64,000 nucleotides of DNA, from the NCBI RefSeq assembly GCF_006540305.1, contig NZ_BJOR01000001.1, positions 6,510,001-6,574,000 of the forward strand. The letters are read 5' to 3'. Position numbers and translations under genes: made by a program. This document shows, piece after piece, positions 1 through 7,015 of this stretch (within the stretch, counting starts at the first letter, position 1; every line of letters begins with the position of its first letter). A model generated the notes under the pieces. The model saw only the letters and a program-made list of their open reading frames with translations. It did no database searches and had not been told where the DNA came from. This stretch comes from Streptomyces sp. 6-11-2 (GTDB lineage Bacteria > Actinomycetota > Actinomycetes > Streptomycetales > Streptomycetaceae).

Positions 1-2
1 TC

Positions 3-200
3 CAGCACCCCCAGGTCGGCATGCTCACCCTCACAGCCCAGTCCCTGCACGTCGAGGGCACCCCAGGCCAGCGCATCGGCGTCTACACCGCCGAACCCGG
101 AACTCCCGACCACGACGCCCTGCTTCTGCTCGACATGACCGCACCCGCCATGCCCAGCTCAGGCTCCTCGGACAGAAGCACCTCACCCCGACCGAGCTGA
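3..200 (+). CDS. C-terminal end of an MmyB-type XRE-family transcriptional regulator (5' truncated by window edge)
   Basis: An open frame runs in from the left edge and stops at a TGA at 198-200. The visible 65 residues contain HPQVGMLTLTAQSL, then a PGQRIGVYTAEPGTP stretch and DALLLLDM. This pattern is the end of the MmyB-like ligand-binding domain that follows an XRE helix-turn-helix in many Streptomyces regulators. The DNA-binding half lies outside the window, so its target cannot be judged. After DALLLLDM the tail is short and Ser/Pro rich. The family call rests on remembered motif similarity only. Confidence 0.6.
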   Translation, partial: QHPQVGMLTLTAQSLHVEGTPGQRIGVYTAEPGTPDHDALLLLDMTAPAMPSSGSSDRSTSPRPS

Positions 201-301
201 CCCCCGTGCCCAGCAGGTCGGCGCCCGTGGCACGAGGAGTAGCGTGTAAAAGGCGAGGCGAGTCCTGTGATCGCCCCGATTCCCGAAGACGGGTGATCCT
301 C

Positions 302-784
302 ATGACCGGCTCCGATGCACGGCCTGTTTCCCGGCATCTGCCCAGCGGTGTTCACGAGGCCGTGCAGCCGGGGTGTGCGTTGCTCCGGCTGGAGACCACG
401 GAGTCGCGCGAGGGTGTCCTCGACGGTGCGTGGTGGCCGCGGTCGCGCGACATCGCCGCCGAGCTGCCCGCGCTGCTCAGCGCCCTCACCGGCCATCTCG
501 GCCCCCTCACGCGCGTCGGGCTGGACACCACGGCCTGGGAAGGGCTTCCGACGCGGATCGTCGTCGACGACCGGGTGGTGCACATCGACTCCTTTCCGCT
601 GGGCGACGACACCGTGCTGATCACCCGAGGCGACCAGGACATCTTCTCGCTGCTGGTGGTTCCGCCGGACACAGCACCCGAGGCCGCCCGCGCCGCGATG
701 GCCCAGGCCGTCCGGGCCGACAACGTCACCCAGGCGAATCAGATACTCATCGACATCCGAAGCGCGCAGGTGCCGCCGGAGTGA
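302..784 (+). CDS. DUF5994 family protein (first copy)
   Basis: This 160-residue protein starts at ATG 302; an in-frame ATG at 206 would add 32 low-complexity residues and is less likely. It contains the DGAWWPRSRDIAAELPALL signature and a central RIVVDDRVVHIDSFPLGDDTVLI segment typical of DUF5994, a small actinobacterial family of unknown function. No signal peptide or membrane helix is seen, so it is probably cytoplasmic. It converges on a PP2C phosphatase gene (stop at 787), and a second DUF5994 gene lies beyond that phosphatase on the other strand. This suggests a role near an anti-sigma or partner-switching module, but that is inference from context only. Confidence 0.8.
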   Translation: MTGSDARPVSRHLPSGVHEAVQPGCALLRLETTESREGVLDGAWWPRSRDIAAELPALLSALTGHLGPLTRVGLDTTAWEGLPTRIVVDDRVVHIDSFPLGDDTVLITRGDQDIFSLLVVPPDTAPEAARAAMAQAVRADNVTQANQILIDIRSAQVPPE

Positions 785-786
785 GG

Positions 787-1878
787 TCAGCCGCGCCACT
801 CCACCAGGAGCAGCGTCGCGTCATCCGTGGTGTGTCCGCCCCGCGCCCGCTTGAGCGTGTGGGACAGGGACCGCGCCACCGCCCGGATTCCGCGGCCGGT
901 TCTCTCCAACTGGTTCACCCAGTCGATCATCAGGTCCTCCCCGAACTCGTCCTCCCCGGTCTTGTGCTCCTCGATCAGTCCGTCCGTGAAGCAGAGGAGG
1001 CGGTCCCCCGACTCCAGCTTCATCTCGCTCGTCTGCGGCTGCGGACCCCCGAAGCCGACAGGGAGGGTCGTCGGACCGGTCAGCCGGAGTGTGACGCGGT
1101 GATCACGGACGAGCATCGGTGACGGGTGCCCGGCGTTGACCCACTGAAGATGCCCCGTCGTGGTGTCCAGCTGCAGCATCTGCGCCGTGACGAAGTGCTC
1201 GGGGCCGAACTGGTCCGCCACTGCGCGGTCCATGAAGGCGTAGATCTCCGGCAGTCCGGTGCCAGCGCGGCGGGCGTGGCGGTAGGCGCCGATGGCCACG
1301 GTCGCCATCGTGGCCGCGTCCAGGCCGTGTCCCATCGCGTCGATCACGGCCACGTGGAGGACGTCTCCGTTGAGGGCGTAGTCGAAGCTGTCACCCGCCA
1401 CGTCATAGGCGGGTTCCAGGATCCCGGCCACTGCGACCCGAGGCATGATCATCGCCAGCGGTGGCAGCAGGGCCCACTGGATCTCGGCGGCGACGCTCAT
1501 CGGTTCGCTGCGTCGGACACCGAAGAAGAGGTCGGAGTAGCCGTGCTTGGTCACCAGTAGGTCGGCCACCAGGCCGGCGAGCCTGCGCAGCATGCGGCGG
1601 TCGTGTTCATCGACGCTGTCCAACGTCACTGCCATGACTCCGACCTGATCGCCGCCGTCCAGCAGCGGCAGCAGGATTCGCACGCCGTCGTCCTCGGGCA
1701 GCTCGACGGGGTGAGCGTCGAGAAAGCAGCGGCCCGCCTCCTCGGAGTCGTCGATCACCTGCGGTTCCCCGTCCGTGAGGCCGTCGCCGGGCAGGGGGAC
1801 GAGCAGCAGTTGGCCGTAGTCCTGCAGCAGCACCTGCGGCCGGCGACCCCCGAGCCGCTCCACCACGTCAGCGACCAA
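787..1878 (-). CDS. PP2C/SpoIIE-type serine phosphatase (RsbU-like), N-terminus frameshifted
   Basis: The frame encodes 363 residues: an N-terminal GAF-like sensor region (about 1-130) and a PP2C-like SpoIIE catalytic domain. The metal-binding motifs are present: DVAGDSFDY, VIDAMGHGLDAA, CFTDGLIE and TTDDATLLL, so the catalytic half looks active. Such enzymes dephosphorylate anti-anti-sigma (STAS) proteins in partner switching. The only in-frame start is a weak TTG at 1878 with a TGA three codons upstream. The expected N-terminus continues in another frame up to about 1964 and is listed separately. The gene is flanked by two DUF5994 genes and a STAS-GNAT gene. Confidence 0.8.
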   Translation of the reverse strand: MVADVVERLGGRRPQVLLQDYGQLLLVPLPGDGLTDGEPQVIDDSEEAGRCFLDAHPVELPEDDGVRILLPLLDGGDQVGVMAVTLDSVDEHDRRMLRRLAGLVADLLVTKHGYSDLFFGVRRSEPMSVAAEIQWALLPPLAMIMPRVAVAGILEPAYDVAGDSFDYALNGDVLHVAVIDAMGHGLDAATMATVAIGAYRHARRAGTGLPEIYAFMDRAVADQFGPEHFVTAQMLQLDTTTGHLQWVNAGHPSPMLVRDHRVTLRLTGPTTLPVGFGGPQPQTSEMKLESGDRLLCFTDGLIEEHKTGEDEFGEDLMIDWVNQLERTGRGIRAVARSLSHTLKRARGGHTTDDATLLLVEWRG

Positions 1879-1964
1879 TGGCCCTCATGCTCGCGATCGA
1901 GGACCTCGCCCAGCAGAGCTTCCCCGAAGCTCTCGGAGCGGTCCGCGCGCTGTCCGGCCGTCAT
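1879..1964 (-). other. Frameshifted N-terminal segment of the PP2C phosphatase
   Basis: Reading from ATG 1964 (preceded by a GGTGAGGGG ribosome site) gives MTAGQRADRSESFGEALLGE followed by VLDREHE, the expected start of an RsbU-type actinobacterial phosphatase. It leaves the main frame at a run of three C on the + strand (1882-1884). One more base there would join it smoothly to GPLVADVVERLGG of the phosphatase. Either a one-base deletion has broken the gene, or this is a sequencing error or recoding site; the sequence alone cannot decide. Confidence 0.6.
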
Positions 1965-2075
1965 CCCCTCACCCGCCATGATCCGAGTCGATCGGAGCGG
2001 CGGGCTGGGACGGTGCAGGGTCTGCCAGTGTCATCGCTCCATCGACGGGTCGTAGATGCCCCGGGACTGGCCCCG

Positions 2076-2621
2076 TCACCCGGGTCCGTCCGGATCGGGC
2101 CTCTCACTGAATCTGAGTCCGGACCCTCCTTCCGACTCCCATGTGTCTTGTCCGTCGAGGCCGCTCTCGACGAGTGCCAGCAGGCGCGGAGCCGACAGTG
2201 GGTTCCCGGGGTCGGCGGCAGCGGTCAGCAGCCGGGTGGCGGCTCCGGCCGGCTCGTCCGGGGGGATCACCAGCAGTTCCCAGCGTCCCACGGTGCCGCA
2301 GTCCACGGTGATGGCATGCACCTCGGCGGCAAGATCGGTCAGGACCACCTCGATCACGTGGCCGGGCGCCATCACCTCCTGCGGGGCATCGGGCCAGGTG
2401 GCGGTCCCCACGGTGACGTGGGTGACGGTGCCGACGCTCGGATCCAAGGAGCCGACCAGCGCGGGCAGCTCCAGTTCCAGTTCGGCGCAGCGCGGCCACC
2501 ACGCGCCGTCCAGCGGGCCATGGCTGACGCCCGGCGTGAGGCGCAGCCGGGGCAACGGCATCCGGTAGGAGCGGCCTTCATCTGGTGCCGTACCTTCGGC
2601 GGGCTCTGTGATGGCGTTCAT
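2076..2621 (-). CDS. DUF5994 family protein (second copy)
   Basis: This 181-residue protein starts at ATG 2621. It shares the DGAWWPRCAELELELPALV signature and a similar beta-rich centre with the copy at 302-784, plus a C-terminal stretch with LLVIPPDEPAGAA that matches LLVVPPDTAPEAA of the first copy. It has no signal peptide or membrane segment. It sits between the PP2C phosphatase and the STAS-GNAT gene, all on the minus strand, separated by gaps of about 110-200 bp, so co-expression is possible but a single operon is not obvious. Function is unknown; DUF5994 genes recur near STAS and PP2C genes in streptomycetes. Confidence 0.8.
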   Translation of the reverse strand: MNAITEPAEGTAPDEGRSYRMPLPRLRLTPGVSHGPLDGAWWPRCAELELELPALVGSLDPSVGTVTHVTVGTATWPDAPQEVMAPGHVIEVVLTDLAAEVHAITVDCGTVGRWELLVIPPDEPAGAATRLLTAAADPGNPLSAPRLLALVESGLDGQDTWESEGGSGLRFSERPDPDGPG

Positions 2622-2820
2622 CGTGCGATCCCGTTCCGGGCGGCTTCCGGCCGCCCGTGTCTGCCACTCGCCGGGAACGGCGCCGCCGTGGTCGTGCGCC
2701 CGAAAGCTCTCGGTACGTGTCAGGCTACTCCCGGCCGTGGCGGGCGGCCTGGTGCGCAGCCATTGCGGAGAGGCAGACAGCCGGCCGGTACGACCGCCGG
2801 CTCATCGCCCCTCTGCCAAA

Positions 2821-3795
2821 TCATCGGCGTGCCAAGGCCAGCCCTTCGACGGACAGGGTCAGCACACAGGGGGCGACGGCGCCGGGCAGCCCGACGACCT
2901 CACCCATGTTCTGCCAACCCCAGGACGAGAAGGCGGCTTGTCCTGCCTGGTCGACAGGATGCAGCAGGGTGACCCCGAGGCAGGAGTGCAGGTCTGTGAG
3001 CAGACGCTGCTGCAGGCGGCGGGCGATATCGCGGTGCTGAGCGTGCGGATGGGCCACCACCTGGGTGAGGACGACGAACCGTGCGCGGGAGGTGAGCCGT
3101 TGGATGATCCCCTGGAGCGTTCCGTCGAACCCCCGCCGGCCGGAACCGTCAGGACCCACCGGAAAACCGAAGGCGCAACCGACCAGCACCGTCGTCTCTG
3201 CGACCAGCAGGGCGAAGCCGGGGCGGTGGGCAGTGACCGCCAGGCGGTGCAGGAAGTCTCCACGGTCGTGGTACGCCTCGCCGGGGGTGCCCGCGACGGA
3301 CTCCGCAGCCAGGTCCGCGATGTCCTCGTGCATGTCTTCGGCCTGCCAGCGGGTCAGCCGGCGAAGCCGGATCCCGTCCTTGAGGACCGGCTGATCCGGC
3401 CGACGAGCGGGGTCCCCGGGCGCCCGCGGCGCGGTACTCAGAAGGTCGCCGGATGCGGTGGGCGGCACGGGACTCACCTGGCCGGTAAGGAGCAGCGAAG
3501 TGGATCCGGTGACATCGAGGAGCCGGGTGATCTGCGCGCACGGGTGCTGCAGCCTCAGGCAGGCGTGGACCCGGCCGGCGCGCCGTGATGCCGACTGGAG
3601 GACGTCCAGGCCCCCCGCGTCGCAGGAGCCGACCGTGGTCAGGTCGATGTCGATCACGGTGACACCGTCCAGTAGACACTGCTCCAACGCGGCCCGCAGC
3701 AGCGGCGTCGTGGCCGGCCCGATGTCACCGGCAAGCGTGACGAACGTCCGCTCCCCTCGGTTCCGCCTATGAATGTCCAGCCGGGAAAGGGTCAT
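2821..3795 (-). CDS. STAS domain fused to a GNAT-like domain
   Basis: Start ATG 3795 is chosen because GGGAGG lies just upstream; the open frame extends to 3999 but that part has no domain character. The product has 324 residues. Residues 1-110 form a STAS (anti-anti-sigma) domain with FVTLAGDIGPATTPLLRAAL and IDIDLTTVGSCDAGGLDVL. Residues about 165-324 resemble a GNAT acyltransferase fold (FALLVAE, VLTQVVAHPHAQHRDIARRL, SSWGWQNMGEV). The SpoIIAA phospho-acceptor motif D-S-S-G-L is D-A-G-G-L here, with Ala60 at the serine position, so regulation by phosphorylation looks lost. The fusion and the missing serine are both unusual. Confidence 0.72.
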   Translation of the reverse strand: MTLSRLDIHRRNRGERTFVTLAGDIGPATTPLLRAALEQCLLDGVTVIDIDLTTVGSCDAGGLDVLQSASRRAGRVHACLRLQHPCAQITRLLDVTGSTSLLLTGQVSPVPPTASGDLLSTAPRAPGDPARRPDQPVLKDGIRLRRLTRWQAEDMHEDIADLAAESVAGTPGEAYHDRGDFLHRLAVTAHRPGFALLVAETTVLVGCAFGFPVGPDGSGRRGFDGTLQGIIQRLTSRARFVVLTQVVAHPHAQHRDIARRLQQRLLTDLHSCLGVTLLHPVDQAGQAAFSSWGWQNMGEVVGLPGAVAPCVLTLSVEGLALARR

Positions 3796-4059
3796 CACGC
3801 CTCCCCTTGGTGGGGGCGCGGACCCGCGCGGGTGCTCAGTGCGGCCCCAGCCATGATGAGCTCGCGCGGAGTTGCTTCGACCGCGGCGGACATGATGCCG
3901 ACCCGTCTCCGCGCCGACGATTGGGGCGGCCCGGACTCGTCTCTCGCCGAGGACGACCCGGCATGGCGGCCGGAGTGCGTGATGCCCTCGGTACTTCAAC
4001 CGTACGTCGGCCGCAACCGGAAGCGGCTGCGCCGAGGGCGCGCCAGGACACTCCCGCTG

Positions 4060-4240
4060 ACGCCGCGAGCGGTGAGGCCGGCGATGAGCAGGGCGGACCC
4101 TGTGCGGATGTCGGTGGCCTCCACCTCTGGCCGGTCAGCCGCTGCGGGCCGGTGAAGCGGCACTCGGTGGGGGAGAACTCGTGGAACTCGGCACCCAGGC
4201 GAGTCAGGTGGGGGCAAGAGGTTGCTCCCAAAGCGGAGGC
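4060..4240 (-). pseudogene. Remnant of a MurA/EPSP-synthase-like gene
   Basis: Two overlapping minus-strand frames together recall the C-terminal half of UDP-GlcNAc enolpyruvyltransferase. One reads CPHLTRLGAEFHEF then RFTGPQRLTGQ. After a frame change, the other reads EATDIRTGSALLIAGLTARG, close to the MurA motif (A/T)DLRAGAALVIAGL. No full frame exists and similarity fades below about 4060. The piece stops next to the IS256 element end at 4251, and no matching 5' part is found across the element. Between this remnant and the STAS gene start (3796-4060) I see nothing else. Confidence 0.4.
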
Positions 4241-4250
4241 ATACAGCAGA

Positions 4251-4297
4251 TCAGGCCCGGTGCTGATCTCTCAGAGCAATGCTCAGGACTTGTGGAT
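4251..4297 (+). repeat. Left terminal inverted repeat of IS256-family element
   Basis: This 47-bp end begins TCAGGCCCGGTGCTGA and contains CTTGTGGAT near its inner border. It is an imperfect inverted copy of 6126-6171. Confidence 0.75.
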
Positions 4298-4397
4298 CGG
4301 TTCCGGGAAGGCATGCGGAGGGCGTACCTTCCCGAATGATCCTGTGATGGTCACCGAGTAGGCCCGCGTTCGCAGCGCGGGTCGGGAAGGCACGCCC

Positions 4398-5648
4398 GTG
4401 CTCAGCGTAGTCACCGACGACGGCTCCACCCAGTCCGGCTCCCTGATCGATGAGATTGTGCGTGAAGGCGCACGCCGGATGCTGGCCGCCGCGCTGGAGG
4501 CGGAAGTCAACCAGTACATAGCCGAGTTGGCGGCCGAGACCGACGAGGCGGGTCGTCGTCTGGTGGTCCGCAACGGCCACCATCGGCCCCGCACCGTGGT
4601 CACCGCGGCCGGTCCCGTCGAGGTCAGGGCCCCGCGGGTGAACGACCGGCGCGTCGACGAGGCGACCGGTGAGCGCAAGCGGTTCTCCTCGAAGATCTTG
4701 CCGCCGTGGTGCCGCAAGTCGCCGAAGGTGTCCGAGGTGCTGCCGCTGCTCTATCTGCACGGTCTGTCGTCGGGGGACTTCGTGCCCGCGTTGGAGCAGT
4801 TCCTCGGCGGCGCGGCCGGCCTGTCGCCGGCGACCGTGACCCGGCTGACCAGGCAGTGGAGCGACGACCACGCCGCCTTCCAGCAGCGTGACCTGTCGCA
4901 GACCGATTACGTCTACGTGTGGGCTGACGGGGTGCACCCCAAGGTCCGGCTCGGCCAGGCGCACTCGTGCGTGCTGGTCCTGCTCGGGGTCCGCCTGGAC
5001 GGCACCAAAGAGCTGGTCGCGCTGGCCGAGGGGCTGCGGGAGTCCACCGAATCGTGGGCGGACCTGCTGCGCGACTGCCGCCGCCGGGGCATGCGTGACC
5101 CCGAGCTGGTGGTCGGCGACGGCGCGATGGGCTTGTGGAACGCCCTGGCCGAGGTCTTTCCCGCCGCCCGGCACCAGCGGTGCTGGGTTCACAAGGCCCG
5201 GAATGTATCGAACGCCCTGCCGAAGTCCGCGCAGCCGGGTGCGACCAAGGCGATGCGGGAGATCTACAACGCCGAGGACCGCGCCCACGCCGAGAAGGCG
5301 ATCGAGGCGTTCGCGAAGACCTACGGCGCCAAGTGGCCCAAGGCCGTCGCGAAGATCACCGACGACCGGGATGAGCTGCTGGCGTTCTACGACTTCCCCG
5401 CCGAGCACTGGGTCCATCTGAGGACCACGAATCCGATCGAGTCGACGTTCTCCACGGTCAAGCTGCGGACCAAGGTCACCCGAGGGGCCGGCAGCCCGGC
5501 CGCGGCGCTGGCGATGGTGTTCAAGCTGGTGGAGTCCGCCCAGGTCCGCTGGCGCTCGATCACAGGCGCCCACCTGGTCCCTCTCGTCCGGGCGGGTGCC
5601 ACGTTTGAGAACGGCGCGCTGGTCGAGCGACAGGACCAGGCCGCATGA
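4398..5648 (+). CDS. IS256-family (Mutator-type) transposase
   Basis: This 416-residue DDE transposase starts at GTG 4398. The first Asp lies in YVYVWADGVHPKV, the second in LVVGDGAMGLWNALAEVFP followed by the family C/H signature HQRCWVHKARNV, and the Glu in TTNPIESTFSTVKLRTKV. Length and motif order match intact family members, so it could be active. The N-terminal region (EIVREGARRMLAAALEAEVNQYI) is the usual DNA-binding part. The stop overlaps the start of the passenger gene, implying translational coupling. Confidence 0.9.
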   Translation: MLSVVTDDGSTQSGSLIDEIVREGARRMLAAALEAEVNQYIAELAAETDEAGRRLVVRNGHHRPRTVVTAAGPVEVRAPRVNDRRVDEATGERKRFSSKILPPWCRKSPKVSEVLPLLYLHGLSSGDFVPALEQFLGGAAGLSPATVTRLTRQWSDDHAAFQQRDLSQTDYVYVWADGVHPKVRLGQAHSCVLVLLGVRLDGTKELVALAEGLRESTESWADLLRDCRRRGMRDPELVVGDGAMGLWNALAEVFPAARHQRCWVHKARNVSNALPKSAQPGATKAMREIYNAEDRAHAEKAIEAFAKTYGAKWPKAVAKITDDRDELLAFYDFPAEHWVHLRTTNPIESTFSTVKLRTKVTRGAGSPAAALAMVFKLVESAQVRWRSITGAHLVPLVRAGATFENGALVERQDQAA

Positions 5649-6112
5649 ACCACGACACGCCGCAGGAGGAGCCGGCCGAGCACCTTCGCTTCTGGGACTA
5701 CCTGAGCGAGCTTGAGCAGGTCACGGAGGCCGACGAGGTCGACCTGGTCGGCGAAGTCCTCACCGACGCGGACCAGACGATGGCCCAGTCCGCCGTCCTG
5801 CGGCACCTGGACCGCCGGGCTGCTGACCTCCACTGCGGACACGCCTATGAATCTTGGGCCGAGAAGATGACCCAGGCCACTACGCACTATCCGTTCCTGA
5901 CCCGACGCCTGCGCGAATGGTCCCTCTTCCGAGCCATCACACTGCGGCAACCGTGGCGTCCGGACGCCCTGCTCGACTCATCCGACTGGCTCCAACTCAA
6001 AACAGCCGAAGCGTCGAACGCCGCCGCCCTCGAGATCCTCGCCGACCGCGGCCGCACCAAGCGGATCCGCAACACCGCCCGGGCCAACCTGAAGCAGCAA
6101 AGGAGACGCTGA
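5645..6112 (+). CDS. Passenger protein of the IS256-family element, function unknown
   Basis: This 155-residue protein starts at ATG 5645, overlapping the transposase stop by ATGA, and lies wholly inside the terminal repeats. It is acidic in its N-terminal half (EEPAEHLRFWDYLSELEQ, EADEVDLVGEVL) and basic at the C-terminus (ending NLKQQRRR). It is predicted mostly helical, with no membrane segment or known catalytic motif. I do not recognise the family. Its place and coupling suggest a transposition accessory or regulator; cargo carried by chance is the alternative. Confidence 0.75.
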   Translation: MNHDTPQEEPAEHLRFWDYLSELEQVTEADEVDLVGEVLTDADQTMAQSAVLRHLDRRAADLHCGHAYESWAEKMTQATTHYPFLTRRLREWSLFRAITLRQPWRPDALLDSSDWLQLKTAEASNAAALEILADRGRTKRIRNTARANLKQQRRR

Positions 6113-6125
6113 CCGCAGTCAACTC

Positions 6126-6171
6126 ATCCACAAGTCTTGACTATTGCTCGATCTCTCAGTACCGGGCCTGA
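6126..6171 (+). repeat. Right terminal inverted repeat of IS256-family element
   Basis: It contains ATCCACAAGTC and ends ACCGGGCCTGA, and is an imperfect inverted copy of 4251-4297. Confidence 0.75.
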
Positions 6172-6220
6172 CCTGGTGTTACGGCTGTCGGGGTGGCGGG
6201 ATTCCGGCAGGGACGGGGGC

Positions 6221-6340
6221 TCAGGGGCCGTTCGGGGCGGCGGCGACTGCGAAGCCGATCACGAATCCGCATGAGGCGGAGATCAGCATGATCAGAAGCG
6301 GCCCCGTGTAGCGGCCCAGTCGGCTCACTGCGCGGCCCAT
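6221..6340 (-). CDS. Possible small single-span membrane protein
   Basis: A 39-residue frame from ATG 6340 encodes a short basic start (MGRAVSRLGRY) and a hydrophobic segment LLIMLISASCGFVIGFAVAAA. The ribosome site is weak (GTGAAAGC). The frame remains open upstream to 6502, but that part is Pro/Arg rich and looks non-coding. It sits between the IS256 element and a PIG-L remnant, so it may be leftover sequence rather than a real gene. Low confidence. Confidence 0.25.
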   Translation of the reverse strand: MGRAVSRLGRYTGPLLIMLISASCGFVIGFAVAAAPNGP

Positions 6341-6440
6341 CACTGCTTTCACCAGGCGCGCCACGGCCGGGAGATGATCTCTCGGTACGTGTGGTGCGTG
6401 GGGTTGCGGCCGCCGTGCTCGAACCGGGAAGGCGGGCGGA

Positions 6441-6734
6441 TCAGCGTAGTCCGGCGAAGAGGTCGTTCTCGGGCACGGCCGCGCCGGTGGTGTCCTGGAC
6501 ACGTACGAAGGTCTCGACGCCCATCAACTCGGTGAACCTCTTCTGGCCCATCTTGAGGAAGAAGATGTTTTCGCCCTGGCTGGCGTGCGCGGCCAGCGCA
6601 TCGAACTTCTGACCACCGAACGCGGTGGTGTCCACCCAGGTGGTGATCTCCTCGTCGGGGAGTCCGATCTCGGCCATCGCGGCGGCCTCGGCGGGATCCG
6701 GCTGCTCCCACTCCCTCTCATCCCGGCTGCACAC
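6441..6734 (-). pseudogene. C-terminal fragment of a PIG-L family deacetylase
   Basis: The frame ends with PDEEITTWVDTTAFGGQKF and AAHASQGENIFFLKMG, then KRFTELMGVETFVRV. This is the usual C-terminal part of PIG-L deacetylases such as GlcNAc-inositol or mycothiol-conjugate enzymes. The N-terminal catalytic part with the zinc-binding AHPDDE motif is absent, and the upstream sequence (6735-6900) does not supply it in any frame. It is most likely a 3' remnant left by rearrangement near the IS256 element. The sequence from here to 7015 holds nothing else I can identify. Confidence 0.6.
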
Positions 6735-7015
6735 ACCCGGCTACGGCAGCTTGCCGACCAGGCCAGGTCCCTGCGCCGGCTGCCGACCCGTACCTTCGTG
6801 ATCGGATCATGCAGGTGATCAGTCGATGCCCCCTCAGGGCGCGATGTGCACCACGCTTTAATTCGGGGGTGATCCACTCGGCGATGAGGCACACTCAGGC
6901 GGCCGATGAGTTCTGGTGTGCCCGCCGGTCTGTATCGGTGCGACTACCGACCATCCAGTCCGGCGACCCTCGGCTACGGGGCGACTGCGACCAGGAACCC
7001 CAGTGAGGTGCTGTC

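Larger units (their letters stand above)
4251..6171 (+). mobile_element. IS256-family insertion sequence with a passenger gene
   Basis: The element is about 1.92 kb and carries a Mutator-type transposase and a second gene in ATGA overlap. Its ends form long imperfect inverted repeats: 4251-4297 matches the reverse complement of 6126-6171, sharing TCAGGCCCGGT, GAGCAAT and GACTTGTGGAT. No 8-9 bp target duplication is visible next to the ends, so the insertion is probably old or one flank has been rearranged. Gene remnants flank it on both sides (MurA-like on the left, PIG-L-like on the right). Confidence 0.8.
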
